From the NCBI GenBank assembly GCA_022448165.1, contig JAKVAS010000021.1, forward strand, positions 1 to 35,724: 35,724 bases of DNA, given 5' to 3'. This DNA comes from Crocinitomicaceae bacterium. Lineage in GTDB: Bacteria > Bacteroidota > Bacteroidia > Flavobacteriales_D > Crocinitomicaceae. Positions within the stretch are counted from its first letter, which is position 1. Every line of letters starts with the position of its first letter. The notes below the pieces were generated by a model. It was not told the origin of the DNA and ran no database searches. It worked only from the letters and a program-made list of their open reading frames with translations. Positions 8,352 through 17,209 of this stretch are shown here, piece after piece. Both the position numbers and the translations under genes were made by a program.

Positions 8352-8636
8352 ATGAAAAGAATGATTATTACACTGATAGCTTTGGGAGGGTTTGTGTTTG
8401 CTAGTGACGCGCAAGAACGCGAAAAAATACCAACAGAAGCTCCAAGAGTTACGCGTCCGTTTGTTAAAGATGTGAATGCGGCTTTGCGATGGGAAGAAGG
8501 AGGGAGAGAGGTGTTGATGAAAGTGCCGTCTCGTTCTAGTGTTGCTCCTGCAGGAAAGAATCAAGTTAAACCGAGAAAAATGATTAAGACAATAGGTCCA
8601 CGTGAGAAAATTCAGGATCCAGAGAAGCGAAAGTAG
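8352..8636 (+). CDS. Small exported basic protein of unknown function
   Basis: A 94-residue protein with a Sec signal peptide (MKRMIITLIALGGFVFASDAQ; cleavage likely before or after AQ). The mature part of about 73 residues is Lys/Arg/Pro-rich and ends in a charged tail (PREKIQDPEKRK). I recognise no family and no catalytic motif. It has its own downstream terminator (8667-8691) and diverges from rplU, so it is a single-gene unit. The signal peptide and terminator argue that it is real. Confidence 0.65.
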   Translation: MKRMIITLIALGGFVFASDAQEREKIPTEAPRVTRPFVKDVNAALRWEEGGREVLMKVPSRSSVAPAGKNQVKPRKMIKTIGPREKIQDPEKRK

Positions 8637-8666
8637 GGTATATATAGTTTATATAATAGATAGAAG

Positions 8667-8693
8667 AAGGGGCTTGTAAGAGTCCCTTTTTTT
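8667..8693 (+). terminator. Intrinsic terminator after the small exported protein
   Basis: AAGGGGCT pairs with AGTCCCTT (one G-U) around a 6-base loop, followed by a run of T to 8693. It sits 31 bases after the 8636 stop. Confidence 0.85.
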
Positions 8694-8705
8694 ATTTTAT
8701 ATTTG
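8674..8705 (+). promoter_or_regulatory. Candidate promoter for the ClpP-fold lipoprotein gene
   Basis: TATATTTG (8698-8705) matches the TAnnTTTG element exactly, with TTG (8674-8676) 21 bases upstream. The -33 part overlaps the preceding terminator hairpin. It would give a leader of roughly 115 bases before ATG 8826. Confidence 0.4.
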
Positions 8706-8825
8706 TTAGTAGAGGAAGTTGTTTTTTAAGCTGGCGCTGATGTTACGGAAGACTAGTGCTAGTTTTAACTTCTTATGGATTTTCCATATACCGTAGCAAT
8801 AGTAAATTTTATAATAAATAATAAT

Positions 8826-9413
8826 ATGGTAAAACGAAGCCTATTGTTTGCTGCGCTTTTGTTTTTAACTGCAGGGTGTCAGAAAACTGGATTTTTAACA
8901 AGGTATGGGATTTTTCATGTAAAAAAAGGGGAGACGAATGTAGCTACTATGGATGGTACTATCGGAGGAAGAACTGAGAAGCATTTTGACCGTTTGATTA
9001 AGGATTATCCAGAATTGGAAGTGATTGTTTTGGGGAATTGCCCTGGGTCTAAAAATGACGATGTTAATTTGAAGGTCTCGAAAAAAATATATGATGCTGG
9101 AATTAACACTTATTTGAATGCTGATTCGGAAATAGCTTCTGGTGCTGTGGATCTTTTTTTGGCAGGGAATAAACGTACAATAGTGAGTGGCGCTAAGATT
9201 GGGGTGCATTCTTGGTCTGGTGATGGAAAAGAGGCTGATCAGCTTGCTGTAGATGATCCAGAACATGATCTTTATATCGAATATTACAAATCTGTTGGAT
9301 TTACAGAGCAAGAAGCTAGAGATTTTTACTTTTTCACAATTAATGCTGCTAGTGCTAGTTCAATACATTGGATGACTCAATCTGAGATTGTTCAGTACGG
9401 CATGGCTAGGTAA
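8826..9413 (+). CDS. Lipoprotein with a ClpP/crotonase-like serine peptidase fold
   Basis: The ORF track begins at 8775, but ATG 8826 starts a clean lipoprotein signal (MVKRSLLFAALLFLTAGC, Cys at residue 18) and is preferred. The core resembles periplasmic ClpP-like proteins (the group including COG3904, recalled from memory). VIVLGNCPGSKNDDV matches the oxyanion-side strand/turn. The segment SEIASGAVDLFLAG places a candidate nucleophile Ser at about residue 105. TIVSGAKIGVHSW places a candidate His at about residue 128. The third catalytic residue is not obvious (Asp143 or Asp144 are possible). Expected role: an envelope-anchored peptidase, or a fold relative that has lost activity. It is monocistronic, with a terminator at 9439. 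Confidence 0.65.
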   Translation: MVKRSLLFAALLFLTAGCQKTGFLTRYGIFHVKKGETNVATMDGTIGGRTEKHFDRLIKDYPELEVIVLGNCPGSKNDDVNLKVSKKIYDAGINTYLNADSEIASGAVDLFLAGNKRTIVSGAKIGVHSWSGDGKEADQLAVDDPEHDLYIEYYKSVGFTEQEARDFYFFTINAASASSIHWMTQSEIVQYGMAR

Positions 9414-9438
9414 GGAATCTTTTCTTTTTTACTGTAGT

Positions 9439-9466
9439 AAAGGGTGTCGTTATGATGCCCTTTTTT
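9439..9466 (+). terminator. Intrinsic terminator after the ClpP-fold lipoprotein
   Basis: AAAGGGTGTC pairs with GATGCCCTTT (two G-U pairs) around GTTAT, followed by T to 9466. The G-U pairs favour the plus strand. It abuts the stop codon of the convergent EamA gene. Confidence 0.85.
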
Positions 9467-10382
9467 AGTTTGTAGTCTTTTTTCCTAAAACGTTTGCTAT
9501 GAATATTCCGGCTATAACAACTCCCATTGAAATGATTTGTAATGAATTGATCTTTTCTCCGAAATAGATTCCGATGATCATGGCGACAATTGGTATTAAA
9601 TAGGTCACGCTACTTGCAAAAAGCACGGAAGAGATGGCTACAAGTTTATTGAATAAAATGAGTGCAAAAGCTGTTCCGATTACGCTTAGTATGCCGATGT
9701 ATAAAAGGCCTTGGCTTGCGAATGTGTTGTTCGAGATTACGTCAAGGGTTCCTTGTTGTAGTGTGATTATTATGCTTGGGGCGAAAATGATTAAAAAAGA
9801 CAGGCTGGCTATTTCAACACTTTTTAGATGACTTAATGTGTGTTTTATGGTGTTAAGGCTTATTGCGTAGCATAGTGTCGCAATAATGATAGCCATGATG
9901 TGGGTCCAATTTCCTGTCATTTCCAGGTCGGAAGAGTTGCTTCCTGCGAGTACTAGGCAGATAACACCTATTGTTCCTATGGCTACACCGAGGTATTGAA
10001 TTTTTGAAAGTTTATCGTGAAATATAATGACTCCAATAAGTAATGCGAAAATAGGAGTGCAGCTATTGAGCATTCCGGCGTATCCAGATGAGATGCCTGT
10101 TTCAGCATATGTGAATAAAAATGATGGGATGAAGTTCCCGCAGGTTCCGACAATGGTTAGTAAAATAAATTGTCTCCAGCTGTTAAGTTTTCTTGCTGCG
10201 CTAATTGCAAATGGGAGGAGTGATAAGGCTGCAATTGTCATTCTAAGTCCAGCTACTTGTGAGTCGGAAAATATTGGTTGGCCACTACTTGTGAACATTC
10301 CTTTTTTCATTAGAATGAAAGAGCTTCCCCATATGCAGGCAAGAACAATGAGTGTTATCCAGCTTTTCGATTGATTCGACAT
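9465..10382 (-). CDS. EamA/DMT-family transporter
   Basis: An inner-membrane permease of the drug/metabolite transporter superfamily, with about 10 transmembrane segments arranged as two EamA repeats. The first begins WITLIVLACIWGSSFILMK, the usual N-terminal EamA signature. The second covers about residues 150-300 (HIMAIIIATLCYAIS... PIVAMIIGIYFGEKIN). The substrate cannot be told from sequence; relatives export amino acids or metabolites. The track start at 10397 is a GTG; the ATG at 10382 (MSNQSKSW) gives a better N-terminus. The upstream region holds TGG boxes on the coding strand of this gene (10430-10463), so MraZ might touch its promoter too. Confidence 0.9.
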   Translation of the reverse strand: MSNQSKSWITLIVLACIWGSSFILMKKGMFTSSGQPIFSDSQVAGLRMTIAALSLLPFAISAARKLNSWRQFILLTIVGTCGNFIPSFLFTYAETGISSGYAGMLNSCTPIFALLIGVIIFHDKLSKIQYLGVAIGTIGVICLVLAGSNSSDLEMTGNWTHIMAIIIATLCYAISLNTIKHTLSHLKSVEIASLSFLIIFAPSIIITLQQGTLDVISNNTFASQGLLYIGILSVIGTAFALILFNKLVAISSVLFASSVTYLIPIVAMIIGIYFGEKINSLQIISMGVVIAGIFIANVLGKKTTN

Positions 10383-10429
10383 GCGGTAAAAGTACACTAA
10401 AATTCAGAGGTAGAAAACCAATTAGTTTT

Positions 10430-10463
10430 CCACATTGTGAAAAAATCTACCACTTTATACCAC
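10430..10463 (-). promoter_or_regulatory. Inverted cluster of MraZ-type boxes
   Basis: On the minus strand GTGG occurs at 10463-10460, 10453-10450 and 10433-10430, i.e. spacings of 10 and 20 bases, each on the same helical face. The inner pair reads GTGGTATAAAGTGGTA. The boxes match those next to mraZ but point the other way, toward the EamA gene. Known biology: E. coli MraZ binds TGGGN repeats separated by 5-base spacers. Assignment to MraZ here is inference. Confidence 0.5.
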
Positions 10464-10558
10464 TTTTACTGTATTCCTTTATTTATAGGCTTTTATATGC
10501 TTATTTGTGTAACTTTTATTTGTTTTGCTCGTTGATACTTATGAACAATGGAAAACTC

Positions 10559-10578
10559 AGTGGTAAAAAGTGGTAAAA
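10559..10578 (+). promoter_or_regulatory. MraZ operator (two direct repeats) ahead of mraZ
   Basis: AGTGGTAAAA is repeated exactly twice in tandem, giving TGGTA boxes with 5-base spacers and a 10-base period. This is the spacing of the TGGGN repeats bound by E. coli MraZ, the autorepressor of the dcw operon. It ends about 30 bases before the mraZ ATG, a position suited to blocking transcription. Confidence 0.65.
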
Positions 10579-10609
10579 ATGATTTATTTTTACTCATTAT
10601 AAAACCGTT

Positions 10610-11068
10610 ATGGCAGGCTTAGTAGGAGAATATGAAGTGAAATTGGACGCGAAAGGGCGTTTTATGTTTCCTTCCGGTTTACGGAAGCAGCTTCCTCCTG
10701 CGGCACAACGAGATTTCATGTTGAATAAAGGTTTTGAAGATTGTCTTACGCTCTTTCCGCTTGCTGAGTGGGAGAAGTTGAGTGAGAAATTGTCAAAGCT
10801 GAATTTGTTCAAGCCAAAAAACAGGATGTTTTATAGATTGTTTCATCAGGGTGCAAAATTGGTTGCTCTTGATAAGGCAGGTAGAGCATTGATTCCTGTA
10901 GCTCATATGGAGCGTGTTGGTTTAGAGCAGGAGGTGATGTTAATCGCTTACAATGACCGAATTGAAATCTGGGATAAGTCGAAGTACTTCGAAATGATCG
11001 AGGGCTCCATGACGGATTTTGCTGATTTAGCAGATGAAGTAATGGGAGACTTGACAGATGGAGAATAA
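10610..11068 (+). CDS. mraZ: Transcriptional regulator MraZ
   Basis: The first gene of the dcw cluster; a DNA-binding protein that forms ring oligomers and represses its own operon. It has two SpoVT/AbrB-type half domains, each with the DxxGR signature: DAKGRFMFPSGLR near the N-terminus and DKAGRALIPVAHMER at about residue 85. It is 152 residues, the normal length. Tandem TGG boxes lie directly upstream, consistent with autoregulation. The 3' end overlaps rsmH by 11 bases, implying translational coupling. Confidence 0.95.
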   Translation: MAGLVGEYEVKLDAKGRFMFPSGLRKQLPPAAQRDFMLNKGFEDCLTLFPLAEWEKLSEKLSKLNLFKPKNRMFYRLFHQGAKLVALDKAGRALIPVAHMERVGLEQEVMLIAYNDRIEIWDKSKYFEMIEGSMTDFADLADEVMGDLTDGE

Positions 11069-11975
11069 TCACGAGTATCATATACCGGTAATGTTGCAGG
11101 AGTGCATGGATGGGTTGAGAATTAACCCTGATGGCGTTTATGTGGATGTCACTTTTGGTGGCGGCGGACATTCAAGGGAGATTTTTTCGAGGCTTAGTTC
11201 TTCGGGGAGGTTGATTTCTTTTGATCAGGATCCTGATGCTTTGGGGAATGTTTGGGAGGCTCCAAATTTTGATTTTGTTCAGGCGAACTTTGCGTTTGTT
11301 TCAAATCATTTAAGACTTCTTGGGGTTGATAGAGTTGATGGGATTCTTGCTGATTTGGGGGTTTCTTCTCATCAGTTTGATGTAGAGGAAAGGGGCTTTT
11401 CTATACGTGGGGAAGCACGCTTGGATATGAGGATGAATCAGAATGGAGAATTGACGGCTGAGATGGTTGTGAATGATTATGATGAGGGTGAGTTGTTACG
11501 AGTGTTTCGTATGTATGGTGAAATTCAGAATGCTAGAAAGTTGGTTGCGGCTATTGTGTCTAGTCGAAGAAATCGAAGAATTAAGACGACTGAGGAGCTG
11601 GTGACTGTTGCTGAAGTATGTGCTCAGAAAAGAAAGGAGAATAAGTACTTGGCGCAGGTTTTTCAAGCGATTCGTATTGAGGTGAATGGTGAGATGGATG
11701 TGTTGGAGCAGTTGCTTGGTCAGTGTGAGAAAGTGTTGAAGCCAGGTGGTCGCTTGGTGGTGATGTCTTATCATTCGCTAGAGGATCGAATGGTTAAAAA
11801 TTATATGAAACGTGGGTCGATAAGTGGTGAAATTGAAAAGGATTTCTTTGGGAATGTTTTGAAGCCGTTCACAGAGGTGATGAGGAAGCCTGTTGCCCCT
11901 ACGGATGAGGAAATAGGTGTCAATAGTAGGGCGCGGAGTGCGAAACTGAGGATAGCGGAGAGAGATGGAGAATGA
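11058..11975 (+). CDS. rsmH: 16S rRNA (cytosine(1402)-N(4))-methyltransferase
   Basis: Methylates N4 of C1402 in the ribosomal P site using S-adenosylmethionine. It has 305 residues. The start HIPVMLQECMDGL, the SAM-binding VDVTFGGGGHSREIF and DGILADLGVSSHQFD are the family hallmarks, as is the later GRLVVMSYHSLEDRMVK. It overlaps mraZ by 11 bases and the ftsL-like gene by 11 bases, so it is embedded in the operon. Formerly named mraW. Confidence 0.96.
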   Translation: MENNHEYHIPVMLQECMDGLRINPDGVYVDVTFGGGGHSREIFSRLSSSGRLISFDQDPDALGNVWEAPNFDFVQANFAFVSNHLRLLGVDRVDGILADLGVSSHQFDVEERGFSIRGEARLDMRMNQNGELTAEMVVNDYDEGELLRVFRMYGEIQNARKLVAAIVSSRRNRRIKTTEELVTVAEVCAQKRKENKYLAQVFQAIRIEVNGEMDVLEQLLGQCEKVLKPGGRLVVMSYHSLEDRMVKNYMKRGSISGEIEKDFFGNVLKPFTEVMRKPVAPTDEEIGVNSRARSAKLRIAERDGE

Positions 11976-12387
11976 GTTTTTGGATAGGGCACAGCTTGAG
12001 GAGAAGAAATCTGTAGCAGATAAGAAGAAGAAGGAGCGTGCTGCACGGTTGAGGAAACGAAAGGAAAGGAAGTCGAGTGCATTCATTCAGATTTTGAATG
12101 GTGACTTCTTTACAAAGGATTTTATGTTAGCTAATCTCCCATTTATCTTTTTCATAATGTTTCTCTTGTTGTTGAGTGTGAGTAAAGGGTATTATGGAAA
12201 GCAACTGACTAAGGATGTGAAGCAAACTCAGGGCGAGCTGGATGAATTGACTTCGGATTATTTCGAGGCAAAAGTAAGATTAGAGGAAGATACACAGAGA
12301 AAGAAGTTGGCAAAGCGATTGGCTTCAAAGGGGTTGAAAGAAACGGTGAACCCAACCAAGGTAATTAGGATTGAGAAGAAAAAATAA
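11965..12387 (+). CDS. ftsL: FtsL-like cell-division protein
   Basis: A small bitopic membrane protein (140 residues) at the position ftsL occupies in dcw clusters. It has a highly basic cytoplasmic tail (KKKKERAARLRKRKERK), one transmembrane segment (about residues 54-74, LANLPFIFFIMFLLLLSVSK) and a periplasmic coiled coil (KQTQGELDELTSDYFEAKVR). In the divisome FtsL works with FtsB/FtsQ to activate FtsW-FtsI. Sequence conservation is always weak in this family, so the call rests on architecture and position. It overlaps rsmH by 11 bases, and its TAA shares a base with the ftsI ATG (TAATG). Confidence 0.85.
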   Translation: MENEFLDRAQLEEKKSVADKKKKERAARLRKRKERKSSAFIQILNGDFFTKDFMLANLPFIFFIMFLLLLSVSKGYYGKQLTKDVKQTQGELDELTSDYFEAKVRLEEDTQRKKLAKRLASKGLKETVNPTKVIRIEKKK

Positions 12388-14498
12388 TGAGTGAACGCAA
12401 AGACATATTTTGGAGATCGTACCTCGTGTATTTCGGGTTTGCGGTGTTGATGCTTGTTGCGTTGATTAAGACTATCGCCATTCAAATGGATAACGGTGGT
12501 AAGGTGTTTATGTCGTCGGCAAATGGTGAAGAAAGGATGCCTACGCGTGTTGTGTTGAAGAAGCCTCGTTTAGGGCAGATATTGGATGCGAATTATAAGC
12601 CTTTGGTGACATCTGTTTCGTATTACGATATCCATATGGATCCTACTGTTGTGGATGAGGAGTTGTTTAATAGTAAGGTTTCTGATCTGTCTGTGGCATT
12701 GAATGATTTGTTTCCAGATCAAACTGCAAAGGAGTTTTTGGATGTGATGCGTAAAGGGCGTGCTGATAGTAGTCAGTATGTTTTGATTCGTAGGAAGGTG
12801 ACAAATGATCAGCGGAAGAAGATTGGTCAGATGCCAATTTTTGAGAAAGGACGGTTTAAAGGTGGTTTACTTGATAATGAGGAAACGATTGATCGGAAGC
12901 GTCCACATGGGGAGTTGATGAAAAGGACTCTTGGGTATGTTAAGAAGCTTGGGAATGGTGAAGAGTTGAGAGTTGGACTTGAAGGAGCTTATATTGATTA
13001 TTTACGAGGGGTTCCTGGAGAAGAGGTTGAGCAGAAGATTTCTACCGGATGGAAAAAAATTGGGCCTGTTACAAAAGAGCCTGTTGAAGGGGCTAATATT
13101 GTTACTACGATTGATAAAGAGATTCAAGAGGTTGCTCATTCTGAATTGTTGAATCAGTTGGTGGATCAGGGGGCTAGAAATGGTTGTGTCATCGTGATGG
13201 ATGTTAAGACTGGTTATGTTAAGGCAATTGCTAATCTCGTAAAGAATAAAGATGGTAATTATTATGAAGCTTACAATCATGCGATAGGAACAAAGGAGGT
13301 TCCTGGGTCAACGTTTAAGTTGGCGTCTTTGATGGCTTTGTTGGAGGATGGTAAGGTGACGTTGGAGGATGAGGTGAATGCTGTTGGGAAGTACGAATTT
13401 TATGACAGAGCACTTCATGATTCGCGGAAATGGGGGTATGGAAAGATTTCTATACAGTCAGCTTTTGAAAAATCATCAAATGTATTAGCGAAGGTTGTTC
13501 ATGCTGCGTATAAGGATGAACCACAGGCTTTTGTTGATCGTTTAAAGAGTTTTGGGTTGGCTGATCCATTAGGGATTGAGATAAAAGGTGAGCCTATACC
13601 TACGGTTTATGAGCCGGGAATGTCTAATTGGTCTGGTATTTCACTGCCTTGGATGGCAGTTGGTTATGAGGTACAGCAAACGCCGTTGCAGACGTTGGCT
13701 TTTTATAATGCTGTTGCAAATGATGGGAAGTTTCTAAAGCCACAGTTTGTTCGTGAAATTCGAAGAGGGAATCAGGTGGTTGAATCTTTTGATCCAGTGG
13801 TGTTGAAAGAGCGTGTTTGCTCGGATAAAACCGTGAAGGATTTACAAAAATGTTTGAAAGGAGTTGTGCAAAGAGGTACGGGATCGGCGTTGAAATCTGC
13901 GTATTTTGATATAGCTGGAAAGACGGGTACTGCAAGGATTCTTAATGATGATATGCGTTATGGGGAGGTTGGGGAGCAGAAATATTTGGCTTCGTTTGCT
14001 GGATATTTCCCTGCTGATAATCCCATTTACTCGTGTATTGTTGTGATTTCTGCGCCATCTAAAGATATATATGGGGCGGTGGTTTCAGGAACTGTCTTTA
14101 ATGCTATTGCCAATAAGGTGTATGCGTCTAGTTTTCAGTATCACGATCCTGTGAATGTGAAGAAGAATAAGGTTAAGAGTATTCCTAGGGTTCGTGTTGG
14201 TAGTCAGAAGGATTTAGTGGAGCTGTTAGGGGAGTTTGATGTGCCGTTTGTAGTTGATGCGAGCACTGAGTATAGTGTGGTTAGAAAGAAGGATGGTAAG
14301 GCTATTGTAGAGAATCGATTTATAGGAAAGGATACTGTTCCAAATGTGATAGGGATGACGGCAAAAGATGCGGTTTATCTAATTGAGTCGTGCGGAATGG
14401 GGGTGCGTATCGAGGGTGTTGGAAAGGTTGTTTCGCAATCAATCCGGCCAGGTGTGGAGGTTTCAAAAGGAGTGGTAATTAAAATCGGTTTGAAGTAA
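12387..14498 (+). CDS. ftsI: Septal penicillin-binding protein (FtsI/PBP3) with C-terminal PASTA domain
   Basis: The D,D-transpeptidase that cross-links septal peptidoglycan, partner of FtsW. It has 703 residues: a short cytoplasmic tail, a membrane anchor (about 11-32), a dimerisation/pedestal domain, then the transpeptidase with all three active-site motifs. These are STFK (catalytic Ser about 308), SSN (about 363-365) and KTG (about 512-514). A single PASTA domain ends the protein (VPNVIGMTAKDAVYLIESCG onward), a feature seen in Bacteroidota and Gram-positive enzymes but not in E. coli FtsI. It is joined to its neighbours by TAATG overlaps on both sides. Confidence 0.95.
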   Translation: MSERKDIFWRSYLVYFGFAVLMLVALIKTIAIQMDNGGKVFMSSANGEERMPTRVVLKKPRLGQILDANYKPLVTSVSYYDIHMDPTVVDEELFNSKVSDLSVALNDLFPDQTAKEFLDVMRKGRADSSQYVLIRRKVTNDQRKKIGQMPIFEKGRFKGGLLDNEETIDRKRPHGELMKRTLGYVKKLGNGEELRVGLEGAYIDYLRGVPGEEVEQKISTGWKKIGPVTKEPVEGANIVTTIDKEIQEVAHSELLNQLVDQGARNGCVIVMDVKTGYVKAIANLVKNKDGNYYEAYNHAIGTKEVPGSTFKLASLMALLEDGKVTLEDEVNAVGKYEFYDRALHDSRKWGYGKISIQSAFEKSSNVLAKVVHAAYKDEPQAFVDRLKSFGLADPLGIEIKGEPIPTVYEPGMSNWSGISLPWMAVGYEVQQTPLQTLAFYNAVANDGKFLKPQFVREIRRGNQVVESFDPVVLKERVCSDKTVKDLQKCLKGVVQRGTGSALKSAYFDIAGKTGTARILNDDMRYGEVGEQKYLASFAGYFPADNPIYSCIVVISAPSKDIYGAVVSGTVFNAIANKVYASSFQYHDPVNVKKNKVKSIPRVRVGSQKDLVELLGEFDVPFVVDASTEYSVVRKKDGKAIVENRFIGKDTVPNVIGMTAKDAVYLIESCGMGVRIEGVGKVVSQSIRPGVEVSKGVVIKIGLK

Positions 14499-15958
14499 TG
14501 GCATTGGTCAAAGACATATTGTATGGTGTGAATTTGCTTTCGTTGAAAGGGAGTACAGATATTTCTGTTTCTGATTTGACGTTTGATTCAAGATTGGTAA
14601 CTGTCAATTCGATGTTTTTTGCAATTGTAGGTTCTGTTAGTGATGGCCATGATTATATCGCGCAAGCCATTGATACGGGGTGTAAGGTGATTGTGTCGGA
14701 GAGAGATATTGAAGTTCCTAGTGATGTTAATTTAATTGTAGTTGATAGTACATCGAAAGCGTTAGCGATTGTTGCGAGTAATTTCTTCGGTGAACCATCT
14801 AGGCAGTTGAAGTTGATAGGTGTTACTGGTACGAATGGGAAAACAACTATTGCAACCTTGCTATATAACTTATATTCTGAAATGGGGTATCAGTGTGGAT
14901 TGCTTTCAACAGTTGTGAATAAGATTGGTGATCGTGATGTTCCTTCTACTCATACAACTCCAAATCCAATTGTGTTGAATCAATTGTTGGCTGAGATGGT
15001 GGAGGAAGGGATCTCTCATTGTTTTATGGAGGTTAGTTCACATGCGATTCATCAAAATCGTATTGCAGGGTTGAGTTTTGTTGGTGGAGCGTTTACTAAT
15101 ATTACTCATGACCATCTAGATTATCACAATACATTTAAAGAGTATATCGACGTAAAAAAGGCGTTTTTTGATGTGCTTCCAAATACTGCTTTTGCTTTGA
15201 CAAATGCAGATGACAAAAATGGTGGTGTGATGTTGCAAAATACACGTGCAAGAAAACGCACGTATGCCATGAAAACCGTTGCTGATTATAAGGTGAAGGT
15301 GTTAGAAAATCAGTTTTCAGGACTTGTGTTAAGTATTAATAATACGGAGTTATGGACTAGGTTGATAGGTGACTTTAACGCGTATAACTTATTGTGTGTG
15401 TTTGGTATTAGTCAAGAGCTTGGAGATGATTCAATTGAGGTGCTTACTGTTTTGAGTCAATTGAATTCTGTCGATGGAAGGTTTGAGTATGTTCGCAGTA
15501 CAAGCGGAATTACAGCAATTATTGATTATGCGCATACGCCTGATGCCTTGGATAATGTGTTGAGGACAATTGCAAATATTCGAACGAAAAATGAAACAGT
15601 ATTTACTGTTGTTGGTTGTGGTGGTGATCGTGATAAAACAAAACGACCGGCTATGGCGGCAATTGCTTGCGATAAATCCGATAAAGTAATTCTTACTTCT
15701 GATAATCCACGTTCCGAAGATCCGAATGTGATCATTAATGATATGATGGAAGGGGTCGATGGAGTTAATTTTAAAAAGACACTTTCTATTGTGGATAGGG
15801 CGCAAGCCATTAAAACGGCCGTTTCAATGGCTGAAAAGGATGATATCATCCTCATTGCAGGAAAGGGGCATGAAAAGTATCAGGAGATCAAGGGTGTGCG
15901 CCATGATTTTGATGATATGAAAACGATAAAAGAACTATTTAATAAACTCGAGAAATAA
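14498..15958 (+). CDS. murE: UDP-MurNAc-L-Ala-D-Glu:meso-diaminopimelate ligase
   Basis: Cytoplasmic ATP-dependent ligase that adds the third residue of the peptidoglycan stem peptide. It has 486 residues with the Mur ligase P-loop GTNGKTT (111-117) and HTTPNP in the substrate-binding region. The motif DNPR (402-405, [11 protein letters not shown]) marks enzymes that use meso-diaminopimelate instead of lysine, so the predicted cell wall is of the A1gamma meso-DAP type. It fits between ftsI and mraY with TAATG overlaps at both ends. Confidence 0.97.
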   Translation: MALVKDILYGVNLLSLKGSTDISVSDLTFDSRLVTVNSMFFAIVGSVSDGHDYIAQAIDTGCKVIVSERDIEVPSDVNLIVVDSTSKALAIVASNFFGEPSRQLKLIGVTGTNGKTTIATLLYNLYSEMGYQCGLLSTVVNKIGDRDVPSTHTTPNPIVLNQLLAEMVEEGISHCFMEVSSHAIHQNRIAGLSFVGGAFTNITHDHLDYHNTFKEYIDVKKAFFDVLPNTAFALTNADDKNGGVMLQNTRARKRTYAMKTVADYKVKVLENQFSGLVLSINNTELWTRLIGDFNAYNLLCVFGISQELGDDSIEVLTVLSQLNSVDGRFEYVRSTSGITAIIDYAHTPDALDNVLRTIANIRTKNETVFTVVGCGGDRDKTKRPAMAAIACDKSDKVILTSDNPRSEDPNVIINDMMEGVDGVNFKKTLSIVDRAQAIKTAVSMAEKDDIILIAGKGHEKYQEIKGVRHDFDDMKTIKELFNKLEK

Positions 15959-17205
15959 TGCTAACGTATCTATTTAATTATTTGAATGAAATGAATTTTC
16001 CTGGGGCGGGATTGTTCGAGTATATCTCGTTCCGTGCAGGTATGGCGTTGATTCTTTCATTGATTGTTTCTATGGTGTTTGGTAAACGATTGATCGGTTT
16101 ACTTCAGAAACAGCAAGTTGGAGAGACGATACGTGATCTTGGATTGGAAGGGCAGTTGTCGAAGGCTGGAACTCCAACTATGGGAGGTTTGATTATTCTT
16201 GCTGCAATTTTGATTCCCACCCTTTTGTTTGCGCATTTGACAAATATCTATGTCATTACCATGTTGATTGCAACTGTTTGGTTAGGGGCTATTGGATTTA
16301 TTGATGATTACATCAAGGTATTTAAAAAGAATAAAAAAGGGTTGGCTGGTAAGTTCAAAGTGATCGGTCAGGTTGGAGTTGGGATTATCGTTGGGTCTAT
16401 CCTTTACTTTCATCCAGATGTAGTGGTTCATAAAAAGGTGGACGCGTCATATGAATTACAACCAGGAGAGAAGTTTGTTACTAAGATGCATATTGATGAA
16501 GATGCTACTTATGAATCAAAGTGGATTGAGACAGATGATATGACAACGACAATTCCATTTGTTAAAAACAATGAGTTTAATTACAACTGGTTGGTTGGTG
16601 ATTGGATGGGGACTTGGGGTTGGTTGTTATTTATTCCTGTTGTGATTTTTATTGTTGTTTTCATTTCAAATGGAGCGAATTTGACGGATGGTCTAGATGG
16701 TTTGGCTACTGGTACTTCTGCAATTATTGGGATTTCTTTAGCGATTCTCGCTTATGTGTCTACAAATGTTCATTTCGCAGATTATTTGGATGTTATGTAT
16801 ATCCCGGGGGCTGAGGAGATGGTGATATTTATTTCTGCGTTTGTCGGTGCATGTATTGGTTTTTTATGGTACAACTCTTATCCAGCTCAGGTTTTTATGG
16901 GGGATACTGGGAGTTTGGCAATCGGTGGGATAATTGCAGTCTTTGCAATTGCTATTCGTAAGGAATTATTGATTCCAATCTTGTGTGGGGTTTTCATTAT
17001 TGAGAATGTATCCGTGATAATGCAGGTTGGATGGTTCAAGTTTACAAAAAAGAAATATGGGGAAGGACGTAGGGTCTTTTTAATGGCGCCTTTACATCAT
17101 CATTATCAAAAGAAAGGGTTGCATGAAGCGAAGATTGTGTCGCGTTTCTGGATTGTTGCTATTCTGTTTGCGGTAATTGCGATTGTAACGCTGAAGGTAA
17201 GGTAG
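15958..17205 (+). CDS. mraY: Phospho-N-acetylmuramoyl-pentapeptide transferase
   Basis: Polytopic membrane enzyme that transfers phospho-MurNAc-pentapeptide to undecaprenyl phosphate, making lipid I. It has 415 residues. Conserved Asp pair DDYIK (116-117), [12 protein letters not shown] (active-site Asp about 244 and 247), GDTGS (315-318) and the HHH motif (380-382) are all present. It is longer than the roughly 360-residue E. coli enzyme because of an insert at about 151-215 ([17 protein letters not shown]...), a hydrophilic loop between membrane segments; this insert is, to my knowledge, usual in Bacteroidota. It follows murE with a TAATG overlap. Confidence 0.97.
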   Translation: MLTYLFNYLNEMNFPGAGLFEYISFRAGMALILSLIVSMVFGKRLIGLLQKQQVGETIRDLGLEGQLSKAGTPTMGGLIILAAILIPTLLFAHLTNIYVITMLIATVWLGAIGFIDDYIKVFKKNKKGLAGKFKVIGQVGVGIIVGSILYFHPDVVVHKKVDASYELQPGEKFVTKMHIDEDATYESKWIETDDMTTTIPFVKNNEFNYNWLVGDWMGTWGWLLFIPVVIFIVVFISNGANLTDGLDGLATGTSAIIGISLAILAYVSTNVHFADYLDVMYIPGAEEMVIFISAFVGACIGFLWYNSYPAQVFMGDTGSLAIGGIIAVFAIAIRKELLIPILCGVFIIENVSVIMQVGWFKFTKKKYGEGRRVFLMAPLHHHYQKKGLHEAKIVSRFWIVAILFAVIAIVTLKVR

Positions 17206-17209
17206 AGAA

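Noticed and set aside
10510-10592. Near-matches to TAnnTTTG ahead of mraZ (TAACTTTT, TATTTTTA)
   Set aside because: Each misses one base and lacks a well-placed -33 TTG, so the dcw promoter was not called.
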